Made by a program: the position numbers and the translations under genes
The notes under the pieces: generated by a model
Told to the model about the DNA's origin: nothing
Seen by the model: only the letters and a program-made list of their open reading frames with translations
The model's database searches: none
Assembly (NCBI GenBank): GCA_964441245.1
Contig: CAYTVR010000005.1
Location: forward strand, 13,133 to 77,132
Direction: 5' to 3'
DNA: 64,000 bases
Source of the DNA: JALZUU01 sp964441245
GTDB taxonomy: Bacteria > Bacteroidota > Bacteroidia > Chitinophagales > Saprospiraceae
Shown here: positions 26,621-36,758 of the stretch, one piece after another
Layout of the letters: the number at the start of each line of letters is the position of its first letter
Numbering within the stretch: the first letter of the stretch is position 1

Positions 26621-27052
26621 CTAAGTATTTAATTGAAGCAAAGTTAAATATTTATTTTCCATTTTAGTCATTATCTCCTTCTCTTTAGAAGTTTTATCAC
26701 CATATCCCATTAAATGAAGTGTCCCATGAATCATTACGCGAGATAACTCTTCTGTGAATGAAACGCCAAATTTATCAGCATTTTCTGAAATTCGATCTAT
26801 ACTGATATAAATATCGCCTTCGATAGGATTTTCTTCGTAAGGAAAAGTGATAACATCTGTAAGGGTATCGTGTTGAAGATATTGAATATTAAGTTCGTGA
26901 AGATAGGTATCGCTACAAAAAACGAAACTTAGGGAAAATACAGATTTGCCTTCTTCTTCTACAGCAGAATGAATCCATTTAGAAATTAATTCTGGCTGGT
27001 CTAATTCGAAATCAATATCTTCAGGATAGAAATTAATTTCCCCTTGGATCAT
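26621..27052 (-). CDS. ybeY: endoribonuclease YbeY (rRNA maturation factor)
   Basis: 143 residues. The motif 'HGTLHLMGYGDKTSKEKEIM' carries the first two zinc-binding His of the HxxxHxxxxxH pattern, but the third position is Asp instead of His. I believe this occurs in other Bacteroidota, so it may be a lineage variant. YbeY acts in 16S rRNA 3' maturation and ribosome quality control. Its start overlaps the stop of the HATPase gene by four bases. The order DUF4175 / HATPase / ybeY is a known Bacteroidota cluster. Confidence 0.93.
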   Translation of the reverse strand: MIQGEINFYPEDIDFELDQPELISKWIHSAVEEEGKSVFSLSFVFCSDTYLHELNIQYLQHDTLTDVITFPYEENPIEGDIYISIDRISENADKFGVSFTEELSRVMIHGTLHLMGYGDKTSKEKEIMTKMENKYLTLLQLNT

Positions 27053-27489
27053 ATATTAAATTGGATTTCAACGGTACTTCCGTTGTCATGATAATGAATT
27101 TCATCGGAGAGTTGACGCATTAAGAAAACACCTCGTCCACCTATTTTTAGAATATTTTCAGGGGAGGTTGGATCAGGTAAGCTATCGAAATCAAAACCAG
27201 GACCTTCGTCAGAAATCATAAAAGCTAAAGAATGTTTTAATTTTTTAAGCTCAACTTTAACCATTTTCGATTGATCTCGAGAATTACCATGAATAATTGC
27301 ATTGGTAACCGCTTCCGTTAAGGTAATCAAGATATTACCATACATATCGGGGCTAAGTCGGTATCGTTTGAATACCTTCTCAACGAATGGCTCTACGTTA
27401 GCTACATTCTTTGGATCAGAAGTTAAAGTCAACATGTCTGAATCTTTACTCATTGGTAGAATACGAAACTTCTTCATTTTCAATGCCAT
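27049..27489 (-). CDS. ATP-binding anti-sigma-type kinase (RsbW/HATPase_c_2 family)
   Basis: 146 residues. It contains the GHKL ATP-binding boxes: N-box 'LTEAVTNAIIHGN', G1 'ISDEGPGFDF' and G2 'GGRGVFLMRQLSDE'. Such small kinases phosphorylate STAS-domain anti-anti-sigma factors or bind sigma factors. No STAS or sigma gene is next to it, so its target is unknown. The opposing phosphatase type (SpoIIE) is encoded at 8080-9339. It overlaps ybeY by four bases. The start at 27489 gives 'MALKMKKFRILPMSKDSD', and internal Met5 and Met13 are alternatives. Confidence 0.9.
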   Translation of the reverse strand: MALKMKKFRILPMSKDSDMLTLTSDPKNVANVEPFVEKVFKRYRLSPDMYGNILITLTEAVTNAIIHGNSRDQSKMVKVELKKLKHSLAFMISDEGPGFDFDSLPDPTSPENILKIGGRGVFLMRQLSDEIHYHDNGSTVEIQFNI

Positions 27490-27568
27490 GCAATTGATAT
27501 TATAAGATATTATACCCTTACCTTTACGAGATCAATGAAAAAATGGTTCGGATAATAATAAAATAAAA

Positions 27569-30500
27569 TCATTGTTTTTTCAAAGATTTGAAATATTCTT
27601 CTACCAAAAATTTATAATATGGTTTCAAAGATGGTGAAACTGCTTTATACATTTCAATTTCTGCCTCTCTTTTTTTAATATATTCTTCTAGAGAAGGAGG
27701 CATTTTTCTTTCTTTTTCAGCCCCTACTTCTGCTTTTCTTTTTTGCTCATACTCTCTCTCTCTTTCTGCTTTTTCTGCTTCTAATAAACGACCAAGAATA
27801 TCTTGTTGTCTTTTCATCATTTCATTAGAAAGTTGCTTATTGACCAAATCAGTCTCTACTTTATTCATTTCATCAATGATATCTTGGAGTTCTTTACTTC
27901 CTTTTCCTTTCTCTTGTAAGCCTTGTTGCTTTGCTTTTAAAGCTTTACGCAATTCAGATTGTCTTTTGGCCATTTCGGCAAATTCCTTACTACCGGGCCC
28001 TTTCCCCTTACCTTTTCCTTTTTCTAATGCATCTTTCATTTTTTGCATTTGCTTATTCATTTCTCCCTGAGCATCCGATATTTTATCTGACGGAACCTTA
28101 CCTTTTTTACCACCTTTTCCTCCAGGTTTGTTACACATCTGATTACCGGACATTTTGCCGGCCATCTCTTGTTGCATTTGATTCATGACTTCGCTTAACA
28201 TCAAGGCCAGGTCATTTACATTTTGCATCGTTCGTTGTTGATGTTCTCCTGCTTCAGGTTTTTTACGTTCTTCCAACTGTTTGATCCCATCTTTCATATT
28301 AGATTTGATGTCTGTTACTTTTTCGGTAACGAAAGATTCAATTTGGAAAACGCGCTTACTCAAAGCTTGCAGACTATCTTCGATTAATCTAAAGTCGTCC
28401 TTTAATTTATATTGATCTTGGACTAAGTCTACATATCGAGGTGTATTGATGTTGGTTTTACCGAAGTAAGCCATCAATCCTTCTTGGTCAAAAGAAAGTT
28501 CAACTAAATTTTCCAGTAATTGACGAAGAGACTCCATGTCTTCTTCCATTTGTTCCATTTCGGCGCCAGCCATTGATTCTGACATACTTTCAGCCATTTC
28601 CTTCATTTTCTCGGAAGCCTTTTTTTGAGATTTAGACGCTTTGCTGTTTTCTTTGCTATCTAATTTCTCTTTACTATCATTCAAGTCTTCTTGAATGTCT
28701 TCCATTTCTTCCTCTTGGTCCTCGATATCCTTAGGGTTTTCTAACTCTTCATTTTTCTTTTCCAACTCCTCCATTTTCTCTTTAATATCTTCGAACTTCT
28801 CGTTAATCTCTTCTTGTTTTTCTTTTAGTTCTTCTTGTTTTGATTCATCGCTATTTTCAGTCTCTTCACTTAGTTCCTCTTGTTCTTCAGCGAGCTCTTC
28901 TAATTTATCAATGGTTTTTTCCATTTCGAGTTCGAACTCCAATTGCTTAAATAATTCCAAAGCTCGATCTAATTCCATTTCCATTTCCTCCTCATCCATT
29001 TCCATTTCTTCCATCATTTCTAGTGCGCCATCCTTTTCTAATTCTTGCATGAGTTCTTCAATCTTTTTCATCAAATCTTTCATCTCATCACTCATCAATT
29101 CTTCAAACATTTTTTGCACTTTCTCCTGCTTCTCTAGAATATCATCATTAGGCTTTTCCATTTCCTCTTGATTTTTCATATTCTCATTGAAGTTCTCTTT
29201 AGCCTGATCTATTTTTTCTTCTAGTTCTTTTTTGCGATCCAATAATTTTTCGATCTCCTTACGGGTTTGCCAGTCTATGTCTTTTTTCTGAAGCATTTTT
29301 TCCCGAAGCTTTTTCATGTCTTTTTTGATGTCTTTCGACTCTTTTAGGGATTCCTCTAGGTTCTTTTTGATCTCATCATTATTTTTTTCAGCCATTTCAT
29401 CAAATTCTTTGATGCTTGGTTTGGCATAATTCATCAAGTTGGTTCGTGCAGATTTACTACCATTCACCCCATCATTATCGAATACTTCGAAATAATAAGA
29501 GACTTCATCACCGGGTTCTAGTTCCAAATCATTTAGATCCCAAGTATGGTCATACTGTACTTGTTTACCGTTAGGTTTGACCATTGGGATGGAATTTAAT
29601 TGCCCTTGGACGCCTTTACTTTTATTAATACGATAATTGAAAGAAAGATTGACTAGGCCATAGTCATCTGATGCATCTCCTACAAAAAATAAAAGTTTGC
29701 TATCTGTACTGTCTTTGAATTGTTCTACATTAATTGTTGGATTCAAATCAGGAATAACTGAAATAGCATAAGCAACGGAATCTGCGTTAGGCAAATCTTT
29801 ATTGGAAATGAATAATTTATAGTTTTCGTCTCGAAGTACTTTTTTCTTGTAAGTAAATAACTCGTCAGAAAAACGATTGGCATCAATCAAAGCATCTTTG
29901 CGAGAAAATTTGATTTGAATATCATCGGTATTTTGAGAATTGAAAATCCAGTCAATATTGGTTCCCGCTGGAACAACTAAATCTCCGATGTTAGCTAAAT
30001 TTTCGTCTTTACGTTGTGTATATTTTGGAAAGTCAAGTTTTACTTCAAATCCAGTAATGTTAGGTTTTTTCAAAACATTAAGAGTATAGTCTGTCGATTC
30101 TACTCCACTGGCAAAGATTCTAAAATCTGTATCCTTTTGAACATTACTGAATTGATAGGAAAATAAATTATTTTCTTCTTTAGTTAAACGATAATGGTAA
30201 TTGTCTATGTCAATGAAGACTTCATTTGGTAATACTTCTCCATCAATTTTGACCTGCAATAAATAATCTGAAAATTGAATAACAGATAAATTTTCTTTTT
30301 CAATCAAAAACGAGAAAGGTGCTTCTCTTTCAAACTCTTTATTGTTGTTGATCAATCGAGCCGTGCTATCCTTGATAATACTTGGGGCTGCAAAAAGTAA
30401 CACGAATAACAATAACAATGGAGGCAAGGCGTATCGAAGATATTTTTTATTCTGATTTAAGTTAATTGCCGATTTAAAAGGAACTGGTTTTATTTCTTCT

Positions 30501-30916
30501 GTTTTTTGGTTGATACTGGCATTGATTAATGCAGCATGAGAAGAGTTGGAAGATTGTTTTTTTAGTTGAAGGATATTAAGCAATTTGTCTTTTACATCTG
30601 TAAAATGTTCTCCAATTATATACGCTGCTTTTTCATGTGAAATGACTTTGCCCAAATTGAAGTATTGAAATAGTGGTTTGAATACCCATCCAATTAGCGC
30701 TAATGCGCTGACTCCTATAAAAGAATAGAAAAGCACTTTTCGACCACCCATTCCAAAATAAAAGTAATGTTCCAATACATTCATGACTACGAATAGCAAT
30801 ACAATCAGAGCAATACTATAAAGAGTACCTCTGATGAGCTGATTGAGATAATACTTTCGAGTAAATTGATCTAACTTCTCAATAAGTAGCTGATAATTAT
30901 CTTTGTTATTAGCCAT
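27569..30916 (-). CDS. DUF4175 family large membrane-anchored coiled-coil protein
   Basis: 1115 residues. Three membrane helices lie near the N-terminus (about 31-50, 61-78 and 160-180). A beta-rich extracytoplasmic region follows (about 200-500), then an extremely Glu/Lys/Met-rich coiled coil (about 510-790), more helical repeats with a Gly/Lys-rich patch (about 910-985), and a final helical tail. This matches the DUF4175 family of Bacteroidota. Its role is not established; the build suggests a structural or mechanosensing envelope protein. It sits upstream of the HATPase and ybeY genes (79 bases), a conserved arrangement. Confidence 0.85.
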   Translation of the reverse strand: MANNKDNYQLLIEKLDQFTRKYYLNQLIRGTLYSIALIVLLFVVMNVLEHYFYFGMGGRKVLFYSFIGVSALALIGWVFKPLFQYFNLGKVISHEKAAYIIGEHFTDVKDKLLNILQLKKQSSNSSHAALINASINQKTEEIKPVPFKSAINLNQNKKYLRYALPPLLLLFVLLFAAPSIIKDSTARLINNNKEFEREAPFSFLIEKENLSVIQFSDYLLQVKIDGEVLPNEVFIDIDNYHYRLTKEENNLFSYQFSNVQKDTDFRIFASGVESTDYTLNVLKKPNITGFEVKLDFPKYTQRKDENLANIGDLVVPAGTNIDWIFNSQNTDDIQIKFSRKDALIDANRFSDELFTYKKKVLRDENYKLFISNKDLPNADSVAYAISVIPDLNPTINVEQFKDSTDSKLLFFVGDASDDYGLVNLSFNYRINKSKGVQGQLNSIPMVKPNGKQVQYDHTWDLNDLELEPGDEVSYYFEVFDNDGVNGSKSARTNLMNYAKPSIKEFDEMAEKNNDEIKKNLEESLKESKDIKKDMKKLREKMLQKKDIDWQTRKEIEKLLDRKKELEEKIDQAKENFNENMKNQEEMEKPNDDILEKQEKVQKMFEELMSDEMKDLMKKIEELMQELEKDGALEMMEEMEMDEEEMEMELDRALELFKQLEFELEMEKTIDKLEELAEEQEELSEETENSDESKQEELKEKQEEINEKFEDIKEKMEELEKKNEELENPKDIEDQEEEMEDIQEDLNDSKEKLDSKENSKASKSQKKASEKMKEMAESMSESMAGAEMEQMEEDMESLRQLLENLVELSFDQEGLMAYFGKTNINTPRYVDLVQDQYKLKDDFRLIEDSLQALSKRVFQIESFVTEKVTDIKSNMKDGIKQLEERKKPEAGEHQQRTMQNVNDLALMLSEVMNQMQQEMAGKMSGNQMCNKPGGKGGKKGKVPSDKISDAQGEMNKQMQKMKDALEKGKGKGKGPGSKEFAEMAKRQSELRKALKAKQQGLQEKGKGSKELQDIIDEMNKVETDLVNKQLSNEMMKRQQDILGRLLEAEKAEREREYEQKRKAEVGAEKERKMPPSLEEYIKKREAEIEMYKAVSPSLKPYYKFLVEEYFKSLKKQ

Positions 30917-31274
30917 TTTCTACAAGTTTATAAAATTTGAAAACATTAGGGTAAAAGCGTTTCTTTAGTAGTAGCTCAAAATAAATCAATTGAAATAGGC
31001 GAATTTATTTTTTTCGCTTGCCTTATAGGCGAATTTTTACAAAAAACACCTTAATAAAAAACTATATAAGTGAAAAAACATTGCATAACTACTATGCAAT
31101 TAACAACTAAAACTTTTATACGGTTTGAATTCTAAAGAGTTTCTGATGGGTTTTATCGACGTTTTGCCTTTGATATGCTGGGCTAATTTAACCTTTTATC
31201 AAATGAAAATCAAGTAAAATAAGGATACTTAGCTCTTCCTGTCTTAGTCATTAACAATGCATTAACAATGAAAG
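30917..31274. other. intergenic region upstream of the DUF4175 gene
   Basis: About 360 AT-rich bases between the DUF4175 start and the terminator of the M1 aminopeptidase gene. 'ATAGGCGAATTT' occurs twice 27 bases apart (around 30996 and 31026). I see no gene or RNA. Confidence 0.4.
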
Positions 31275-31318
31275 AAGAAAAAGCCGAAAAATTCTGTTCT
31301 ATTTTTCGGCTTTTTCTT
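31275..31318 (-). terminator. rho-independent terminator of the M1 aminopeptidase gene
   Basis: GAAAAAGCCGAAAAA (31277-31291) pairs perfectly with TTTTTCGGCTTTTTC (31302-31316) around a 10-base loop, with two further pairs outside. The T-rich arm gives a U-tract in both directions, and it lies 28 bases past the peptidase stop. Confidence 0.88.
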
Positions 31319-31345
31319 TAGTATAGTTCTTGAATGAATTTGAAG

Positions 31346-33997
31346 CTAAAAACGAGAATTGATGATCATTTTTAATTGTTGATGTGTTTCATTCGCCTTT
31401 ATCTCGTTGATCATCGTAGAGATTTCATCCACGTTGGCTTTGATTGTTTCTTTTTTAGATGCATCTGAAATAGTAGATGCTCGATCAACATAGGCTTCTC
31501 GCATATCATGCATCGCTTTGATCGATGCAAAGCGTTTCCAAGGAGATTTTTCTTGATCTTTAGAAAATGTATTCAATTTGGCAATAGCCTTTTTTACATT
31601 AGTATCATCAATGCCTTTCATGACGTTAAAGTAATTTTCAAAGAAATCAAAAGAAGCAAAAGCAGGCATATCATCCCATTTTTTTTCAAAAAAGGAAAGA
31701 TTTTCTGCTGATGGTATTTTACCATAAACTTCTCCTACAGCATTGATGATGCTACCATTGTCCTCATTTTCCATTTTTTTAGCGATGCTTAGTGCACTTT
31801 TAGGATCCAGATTGGCCATACCTCGTAATCCAGAAGCAATGACACCATAAGATTGCTCTTTTTCTATGGTCTTTTTCATCAAGCTCACATATTGTTGATC
31901 ACCTGTAGCACTTACAAAATCAAGTGCTGCTGCTCTAACTTGAGTCCGTGGATCTTTTTCAGCTAATGCCGCAATGTTTTTAATGACAGAGGGATCAGTT
32001 GAGGTCATATTTTTAATAGCCGTTCTGCGCAATCCCCAAAAAGGATCATTGCTTGCCTTAATATAGACTTGTTCTACTTCATTTGATTTCACTTCTTTTA
32101 ATGCTTCTAATGCATCAAATCTATCCTGATATTGAGTGGTATGATTGTATTGAAAAACATATTGTTCTGGAGTTAAGTTTTCTCTGACTTCTGCAAGCAA
32201 AATATTATCTGCATCCACATTGACCAATGCAGGTTCTGCTGCTACATCAAAAGTAAATGTCTGGATTCGTTGGTTGAGTACCACCTCATGACGAGTTGCT
32301 TTTCCATTTTTATCATAAACATCAATTGCGAAAGGTAAAATGAAAATCGCTGGAAATTGATCTGGATTTTGTAATTGCTGAATTGTCACACTTGCCTGCC
32401 CAGCACTATACTTGTGAGAAATATCTAATCTCGGATGACCAGCTTCAAAATACCACTGATTGAAAAACCAATTAAGATCTTGCCCACTTACCTCTTCAAA
32501 TGCTAGACGCAAATCATGTGCTTCTACTGCGGTATAGGCATTATCGTTTAAGTATTTTTTCATACCTGCGTAGAAAATTTCATCACCGACAAAATTGCGT
32601 AACATATGTAAAACCAAGCCACCTTTATTGTAACTATGGGCATCAAACATATCTTCTTTATCATTATACCCAAAGTGAATCAGGTCATGAGCACCTCCTT
32701 GTGCTGTAGATTGAAAATAAGTGCTCATTTCACTATTTCGATGACTATCTGCTTCATCTTTTCCATATTGGTGTTCGAACCAAAGGTATTCGCCATAGTT
32801 GGCAAAACCTTCATTCATGGTTAAGTTGGCCCAACTTTCACAAGTGACATAATCACCAAACCAATGGTGGAATAATTCATGGGCGACAATACCATCGTTG
32901 TGATTATCTATTAATTCTCGATTTGTTTTTTGTACAAAATCTCCGAAAATCACACCGGTCGTATTTTCCATTGCTCCTGAAACATAATCCCTAACAACCA
33001 CTTGAGCGTATTTTTGCCAAGGGTATTTTACACCAGTTATTTCTGAAAAGAAATCTAACATTTCAGGGGTACGACCGAAAATATTTTTTGCCGATGGTTC
33101 ATATTCAGGTTCTACATAATATTCAAGAGGAATGTTTTGCCATTTTTCCGTCGTGACCGAAAATTCACCGATTGCCATCATAAAAAGGTAAGGAGCATGT
33201 GGTTGATCCATTTTCCAGTAATCCGTTCTTGTACCATCTGAGTTTTTAGTAGAAGAAAGGAGTAAACCGTTTGACAATGTCTTGAAACGATCTTCGATTG
33301 TGATATACATTTCTTGAGTACATCTTTCATTCGGCTTGTCTACCGTTGGAAACCAGCGAGAATTTGATTCTGTTTCGCCTTGTGTCCATATTTGCATGGG
33401 CTTATCTGGAGTTTTGCCATCATGATTGATAAAATATAATCCTTGATCAGAGGTGATCGCTTCACTTCCACCTTTTCCACCAGTCTCTGCAGGTTTGGCT
33501 GTATAATCAATAAATAATTGATACTCTTCATTGCTTTGAATTTTTCTGCCAAGGCTTATCGTTAATTTATCATTTGTATAATCATATTTTAAAGGAGCCG
33601 TAGAGCCCGCAAATGAAACTTTATGAATATCAAATCCTTTGGCATCCAATGTGACACTTTCAACAGGATAAAACCAAGGCTTTAATGTTAAAGTGGCTTT
33701 TCCCATAACATATTGTTTGCTCCAATCAAAACGTAAATCTAGTTTGGTGTGAACAATATTGTTGATCAAAGGAAAGCTAGAATTATAGCGAGGTAATTGA
33801 TAATCTTCAGGATTTTTTAGATTGCTTGGTTTATCAGCGGTGACAACCATCGTATCTAAAAGTCTTTCTTCAATAACAACTTCTTGGATCTCCTCCTCAT
33901 TAACCTCAGAAGTGCTTTGATTCAAAGCTTTTTTAGATGAATTACAAGCAAAGAGTAACAAAATTGCTAATAGGGAAAAAGTATTGGTGAATTTCAT
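31346..33997 (-). CDS. M1 family aminopeptidase, lipoprotein, with HEAT-like C-terminus
   Basis: 883 residues. Lipoprotein signal 'LLAILLLFACNSSKK' with Cys at residue 18. The exopeptidase motif 'SGAMENTTGVIFGD' and the zinc site 'HELFHHWFGDYV' plus 'TMNEGFANYGE' (about residues 372-400) are intact, so it should be an active aminopeptidase. The C-terminal third consists of helical repeats ('DPFWGLRRTAIKNM', 'DPRTQVRAAALDFV'). It probably digests peptides at the cell envelope. It is distinct from the other M1 protein at 18652-21000, which lacks GAMEN. Confidence 0.94.
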   Translation of the reverse strand: MKFTNTFSLLAILLLFACNSSKKALNQSTSEVNEEEIQEVVIEERLLDTMVVTADKPSNLKNPEDYQLPRYNSSFPLINNIVHTKLDLRFDWSKQYVMGKATLTLKPWFYPVESVTLDAKGFDIHKVSFAGSTAPLKYDYTNDKLTISLGRKIQSNEEYQLFIDYTAKPAETGGKGGSEAITSDQGLYFINHDGKTPDKPMQIWTQGETESNSRWFPTVDKPNERCTQEMYITIEDRFKTLSNGLLLSSTKNSDGTRTDYWKMDQPHAPYLFMMAIGEFSVTTEKWQNIPLEYYVEPEYEPSAKNIFGRTPEMLDFFSEITGVKYPWQKYAQVVVRDYVSGAMENTTGVIFGDFVQKTNRELIDNHNDGIVAHELFHHWFGDYVTCESWANLTMNEGFANYGEYLWFEHQYGKDEADSHRNSEMSTYFQSTAQGGAHDLIHFGYNDKEDMFDAHSYNKGGLVLHMLRNFVGDEIFYAGMKKYLNDNAYTAVEAHDLRLAFEEVSGQDLNWFFNQWYFEAGHPRLDISHKYSAGQASVTIQQLQNPDQFPAIFILPFAIDVYDKNGKATRHEVVLNQRIQTFTFDVAAEPALVNVDADNILLAEVRENLTPEQYVFQYNHTTQYQDRFDALEALKEVKSNEVEQVYIKASNDPFWGLRRTAIKNMTSTDPSVIKNIAALAEKDPRTQVRAAALDFVSATGDQQYVSLMKKTIEKEQSYGVIASGLRGMANLDPKSALSIAKKMENEDNGSIINAVGEVYGKIPSAENLSFFEKKWDDMPAFASFDFFENYFNVMKGIDDTNVKKAIAKLNTFSKDQEKSPWKRFASIKAMHDMREAYVDRASTISDASKKETIKANVDEISTMINEIKANETHQQLKMIINSRF

Positions 33998-34252
33998 AAG
34001 ATAAAACTTTACGGTAGATTCTTTTTGTACATCGTTTCAAAAAACTTAAAACTATGAAAAATTGATGAAAAAAGCCTACTTCTAGAAAGAGGTGTTCTGA
34101 CCATGTTAATTATATAACACGATCACAAAGAGAATTTACACGTTTATAAAGGCTTCTAACCAAACGTTTTTATCTAAAAGAAGAAGAATAACTCTTTTTT
34201 ATAGGATCTGGTAAACAGAGATGCTTGTGTTTTGAGAAGAGTTTAGATTTAT

Positions 34253-36568
34253 TTAATTCATTAAAAGAATTTTGGTGACAACCGCTTCAGGAGATTCTAC
34301 ATTACTGGTACGAGTTCCCAATACGAGATAAACACCAGAACTCGCTTTTCGGCCATTATAGTCTCTTCCATTCCATATCGCTTGTCCTCCAAGCGCTTGC
34401 GTTTCAAATACGAGTTGGCCATTGAGGTCAGTAATTTTGATATTAGAATCTCGAGCAAAACCTTTGATAGCAATAGGACCTTCATAGTCAGGCCGTACAG
34501 GATTAGGGAAAGCGTAAATCTCAGATTTGTTGTGAAAATTCCCTCCCTCAGTTGCGTCAGTACGAAGAGAAATCAATCCTTTTCCTGTGCCAATAAAAAC
34601 TTCACCGGTTTTATTATTAATAGCAATATCCGTAATCGTATTATCAAAGAGTGGACTATTTTCTGTATTAAATTTTGCTATCTGATCTACACCGTTTGGC
34701 GACTGAACAAAAATTCCATTTTGCGTTCCAAACCATTTCCGATTAGCGCCGTCTACTGCTATGGTATTTATAATTTCTGTTTCTAACAAAAGACCAAGAA
34801 TACCATTGACATCTACTTTGGGTAAAGTACCAAGACAATTTCCGTCAAAAGGAGAAGGGCATTCAAAAACAATAGCACCTTCTGTTGTACCAGCCCATAC
34901 ATTACCATCTAAATCTATCGCCAGTGATTTGACTCTATTATTTGGAAGGTTAGAATTTGAGGTAGAAATGGGTTGTATTCGATCATCCATTTTATTATCA
35001 ATGGTACCCGCATAATCATAAACATAAATACCACTTTCAAGTGTAGAAATCCAAATAAGATCATTTTGATCTATGATCATTTGTTGTACATCTTTTCTAG
35101 GAAGATTTTTTAGGTCATTGGTAAATGTACCATCTGCTTTTAAAACGGAAAGGACTTTTTGATTTTCTGCGGTATAATTACTCAGCCACAAGTTATTTTC
35201 GCTATCAAAAGCTAAACCTTCAACTTTGACTCGAAGGGGATCATCTGAATTATCCAGTGTTGAATTATCGCCTTCGGTAAATGTAGTAAATTTATCCTCT
35301 ACAGGGTCATATTCCACTAAGCCATCCCAGCGAGTGCCTATGTATATTTTTTTGTTTTCCGGATGAACGGCTAAACGATAAAAAGCACGATTTCCGTCTA
35401 ATTCACTATTAGTTTGGTCATTATTAACCGACCATTCCCCGTCTACTAGACTTAACAAACCATCGGAAGAAAAAATCCCCGTTTCTGTACCTACATAAAG
35501 GTTATCATCATCTAAAACGAGATCTCCGATTCTAAAGGAAAAGGGAGAATTAATGGCAAATTTGTTACAAGGATCTCCAAACTTATCTGCAATTCTATAT
35601 TGTCTCCATTTATCAGTATAAAATACTCTTCCTGCAGCATCTTCAATTGCATATACTGGACGGTTGACGCAATCTTGTCCATCTTGACCAACGATGCTAT
35701 TTCCATCATAAAAAAAAACCTCTCCATTACATTCCTTTCCTGTATTTTCATCTCTACAGAAAGCTCCAATCAATAAGTGTTCACCTTCTGTGGTTAAAAA
35801 ATCAATCTTATGATTTTCTTGTTGATAAATGTTGCTTAAGGTGCCGTTATCCCAGCGGAATAAAGCATCATCAATGTTTACATAAAGTTGATTCTGGTAT
35901 GTTGCGATGGCGTTAGAAGTATACTCATCTGGAAATCCTTGAGGAGTTTCCATTCGTTCCCAAAGTCCAAAGTCTTGAATATTTACCCCAGTTTGACTGA
36001 TTCGATAGATACCCATTTCTGTTGCAGCATAGATAAAGCCATCGTGAACAGTTATGGACTTGAAAGGAATGCCCGCTCTTGTTTCATCTCCAAATTCTTC
36101 TTCTTTTACGTTTAAAATTTTTAGCCCAAAACCCATTGCAAAATAAGCTCTTTCTTCAGAATCGATATAAATGTCAATGATTTCTTTATCGCCAATAATG
36201 TCACTAGAAAAAATAAAGGGAAGATTAACGATGGAACCATCCTCTTTAATTAGATCTAAATTTCCGTTGAAATAAGTAGCAATAAGTGTTTGGTTAAAAC
36301 GATCATATTTTATAATGCCCATTCCTGCTTCGCTCAAACCATTTACTTTAGATAACAATTCAACAGAATCATCTTCTTTATCTATAATCAAGAGTGAAAA
36401 TTTGGTGGCATAATATATTTTGCTATCACTTTGCGTTACCGAAGCAGCATCTTGATATGGCAGATAAGATTTCCATTGATTAATCTTTAGATCAATTTGG
36501 CTTGAGCCACTTTGCGTGAAAAAGAAAAGGAAAAAAATCGTGAGTATTGTACAGGTTTGTTTTGCCAT
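34253..36568 (-). CDS. porZ: PorZ-like type IX secretion protein: beta-propeller with C-terminal sorting domain
   Basis: 771 residues. It has a signal peptide, then 'NQWKSYLPYQDAASVTQSDSKIYYAT' and 'ELLSKVNGLSEAGMGIIKYDR', the characteristic start of PorZ. Two beta-propeller domains follow with Reg_prop-type repeats ('NLWLSNYTAENQKVL', 'DLIWISTLESGIYVYD', 'NVWAGTTEGAIVF', 'RKWFGTQNGIFV'). The last 80 residues are a T9SS C-terminal domain ('AFPNPVRPDYEGPIAIKG' to 'VVTKILLMN'). In Porphyromonas, PorZ is part of the surface attachment complex with PorU, PorV and PorQ. Length and order fit. No other por gene is beside it. Confidence 0.88.
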   Translation of the reverse strand: MAKQTCTILTIFFLFFFTQSGSSQIDLKINQWKSYLPYQDAASVTQSDSKIYYATKFSLLIIDKEDDSVELLSKVNGLSEAGMGIIKYDRFNQTLIATYFNGNLDLIKEDGSIVNLPFIFSSDIIGDKEIIDIYIDSEERAYFAMGFGLKILNVKEEEFGDETRAGIPFKSITVHDGFIYAATEMGIYRISQTGVNIQDFGLWERMETPQGFPDEYTSNAIATYQNQLYVNIDDALFRWDNGTLSNIYQQENHKIDFLTTEGEHLLIGAFCRDENTGKECNGEVFFYDGNSIVGQDGQDCVNRPVYAIEDAAGRVFYTDKWRQYRIADKFGDPCNKFAINSPFSFRIGDLVLDDDNLYVGTETGIFSSDGLLSLVDGEWSVNNDQTNSELDGNRAFYRLAVHPENKKIYIGTRWDGLVEYDPVEDKFTTFTEGDNSTLDNSDDPLRVKVEGLAFDSENNLWLSNYTAENQKVLSVLKADGTFTNDLKNLPRKDVQQMIIDQNDLIWISTLESGIYVYDYAGTIDNKMDDRIQPISTSNSNLPNNRVKSLAIDLDGNVWAGTTEGAIVFECPSPFDGNCLGTLPKVDVNGILGLLLETEIINTIAVDGANRKWFGTQNGIFVQSPNGVDQIAKFNTENSPLFDNTITDIAINNKTGEVFIGTGKGLISLRTDATEGGNFHNKSEIYAFPNPVRPDYEGPIAIKGFARDSNIKITDLNGQLVFETQALGGQAIWNGRDYNGRKASSGVYLVLGTRTSNVESPEAVVTKILLMN

Positions 36569-36758
36569 AATTTGAGATTAGGAAAAATTTAAACAATTGC
36601 TATTGAGTAAACAATCATTTTTCTAAAAGTTTACGGACATTTCGTGATATGAAAACAGCCTTATGGACAAAGTTATTATTGTTTTAACAAAAAAGATAAA
36701 GAGCTTATGTCTAATTCTTGACGAGAAGGTGCATTTTCTACTTTATTTGAGGAAAATT

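Noticed and set aside
8080..27489. SpoIIE phosphatase and RsbW-like kinase as one adjacent partner-switching module
   Set aside because: The genes are almost 18 kb apart and no STAS-domain partner is visible; only a possible functional link can be stated.
28695..29171. Ser/Ile-rich open frame opposite the DUF4175 gene
   Set aside because: It is the complement of the Glu/Lys/Met coiled-coil region; the biased composition explains the long open frame.
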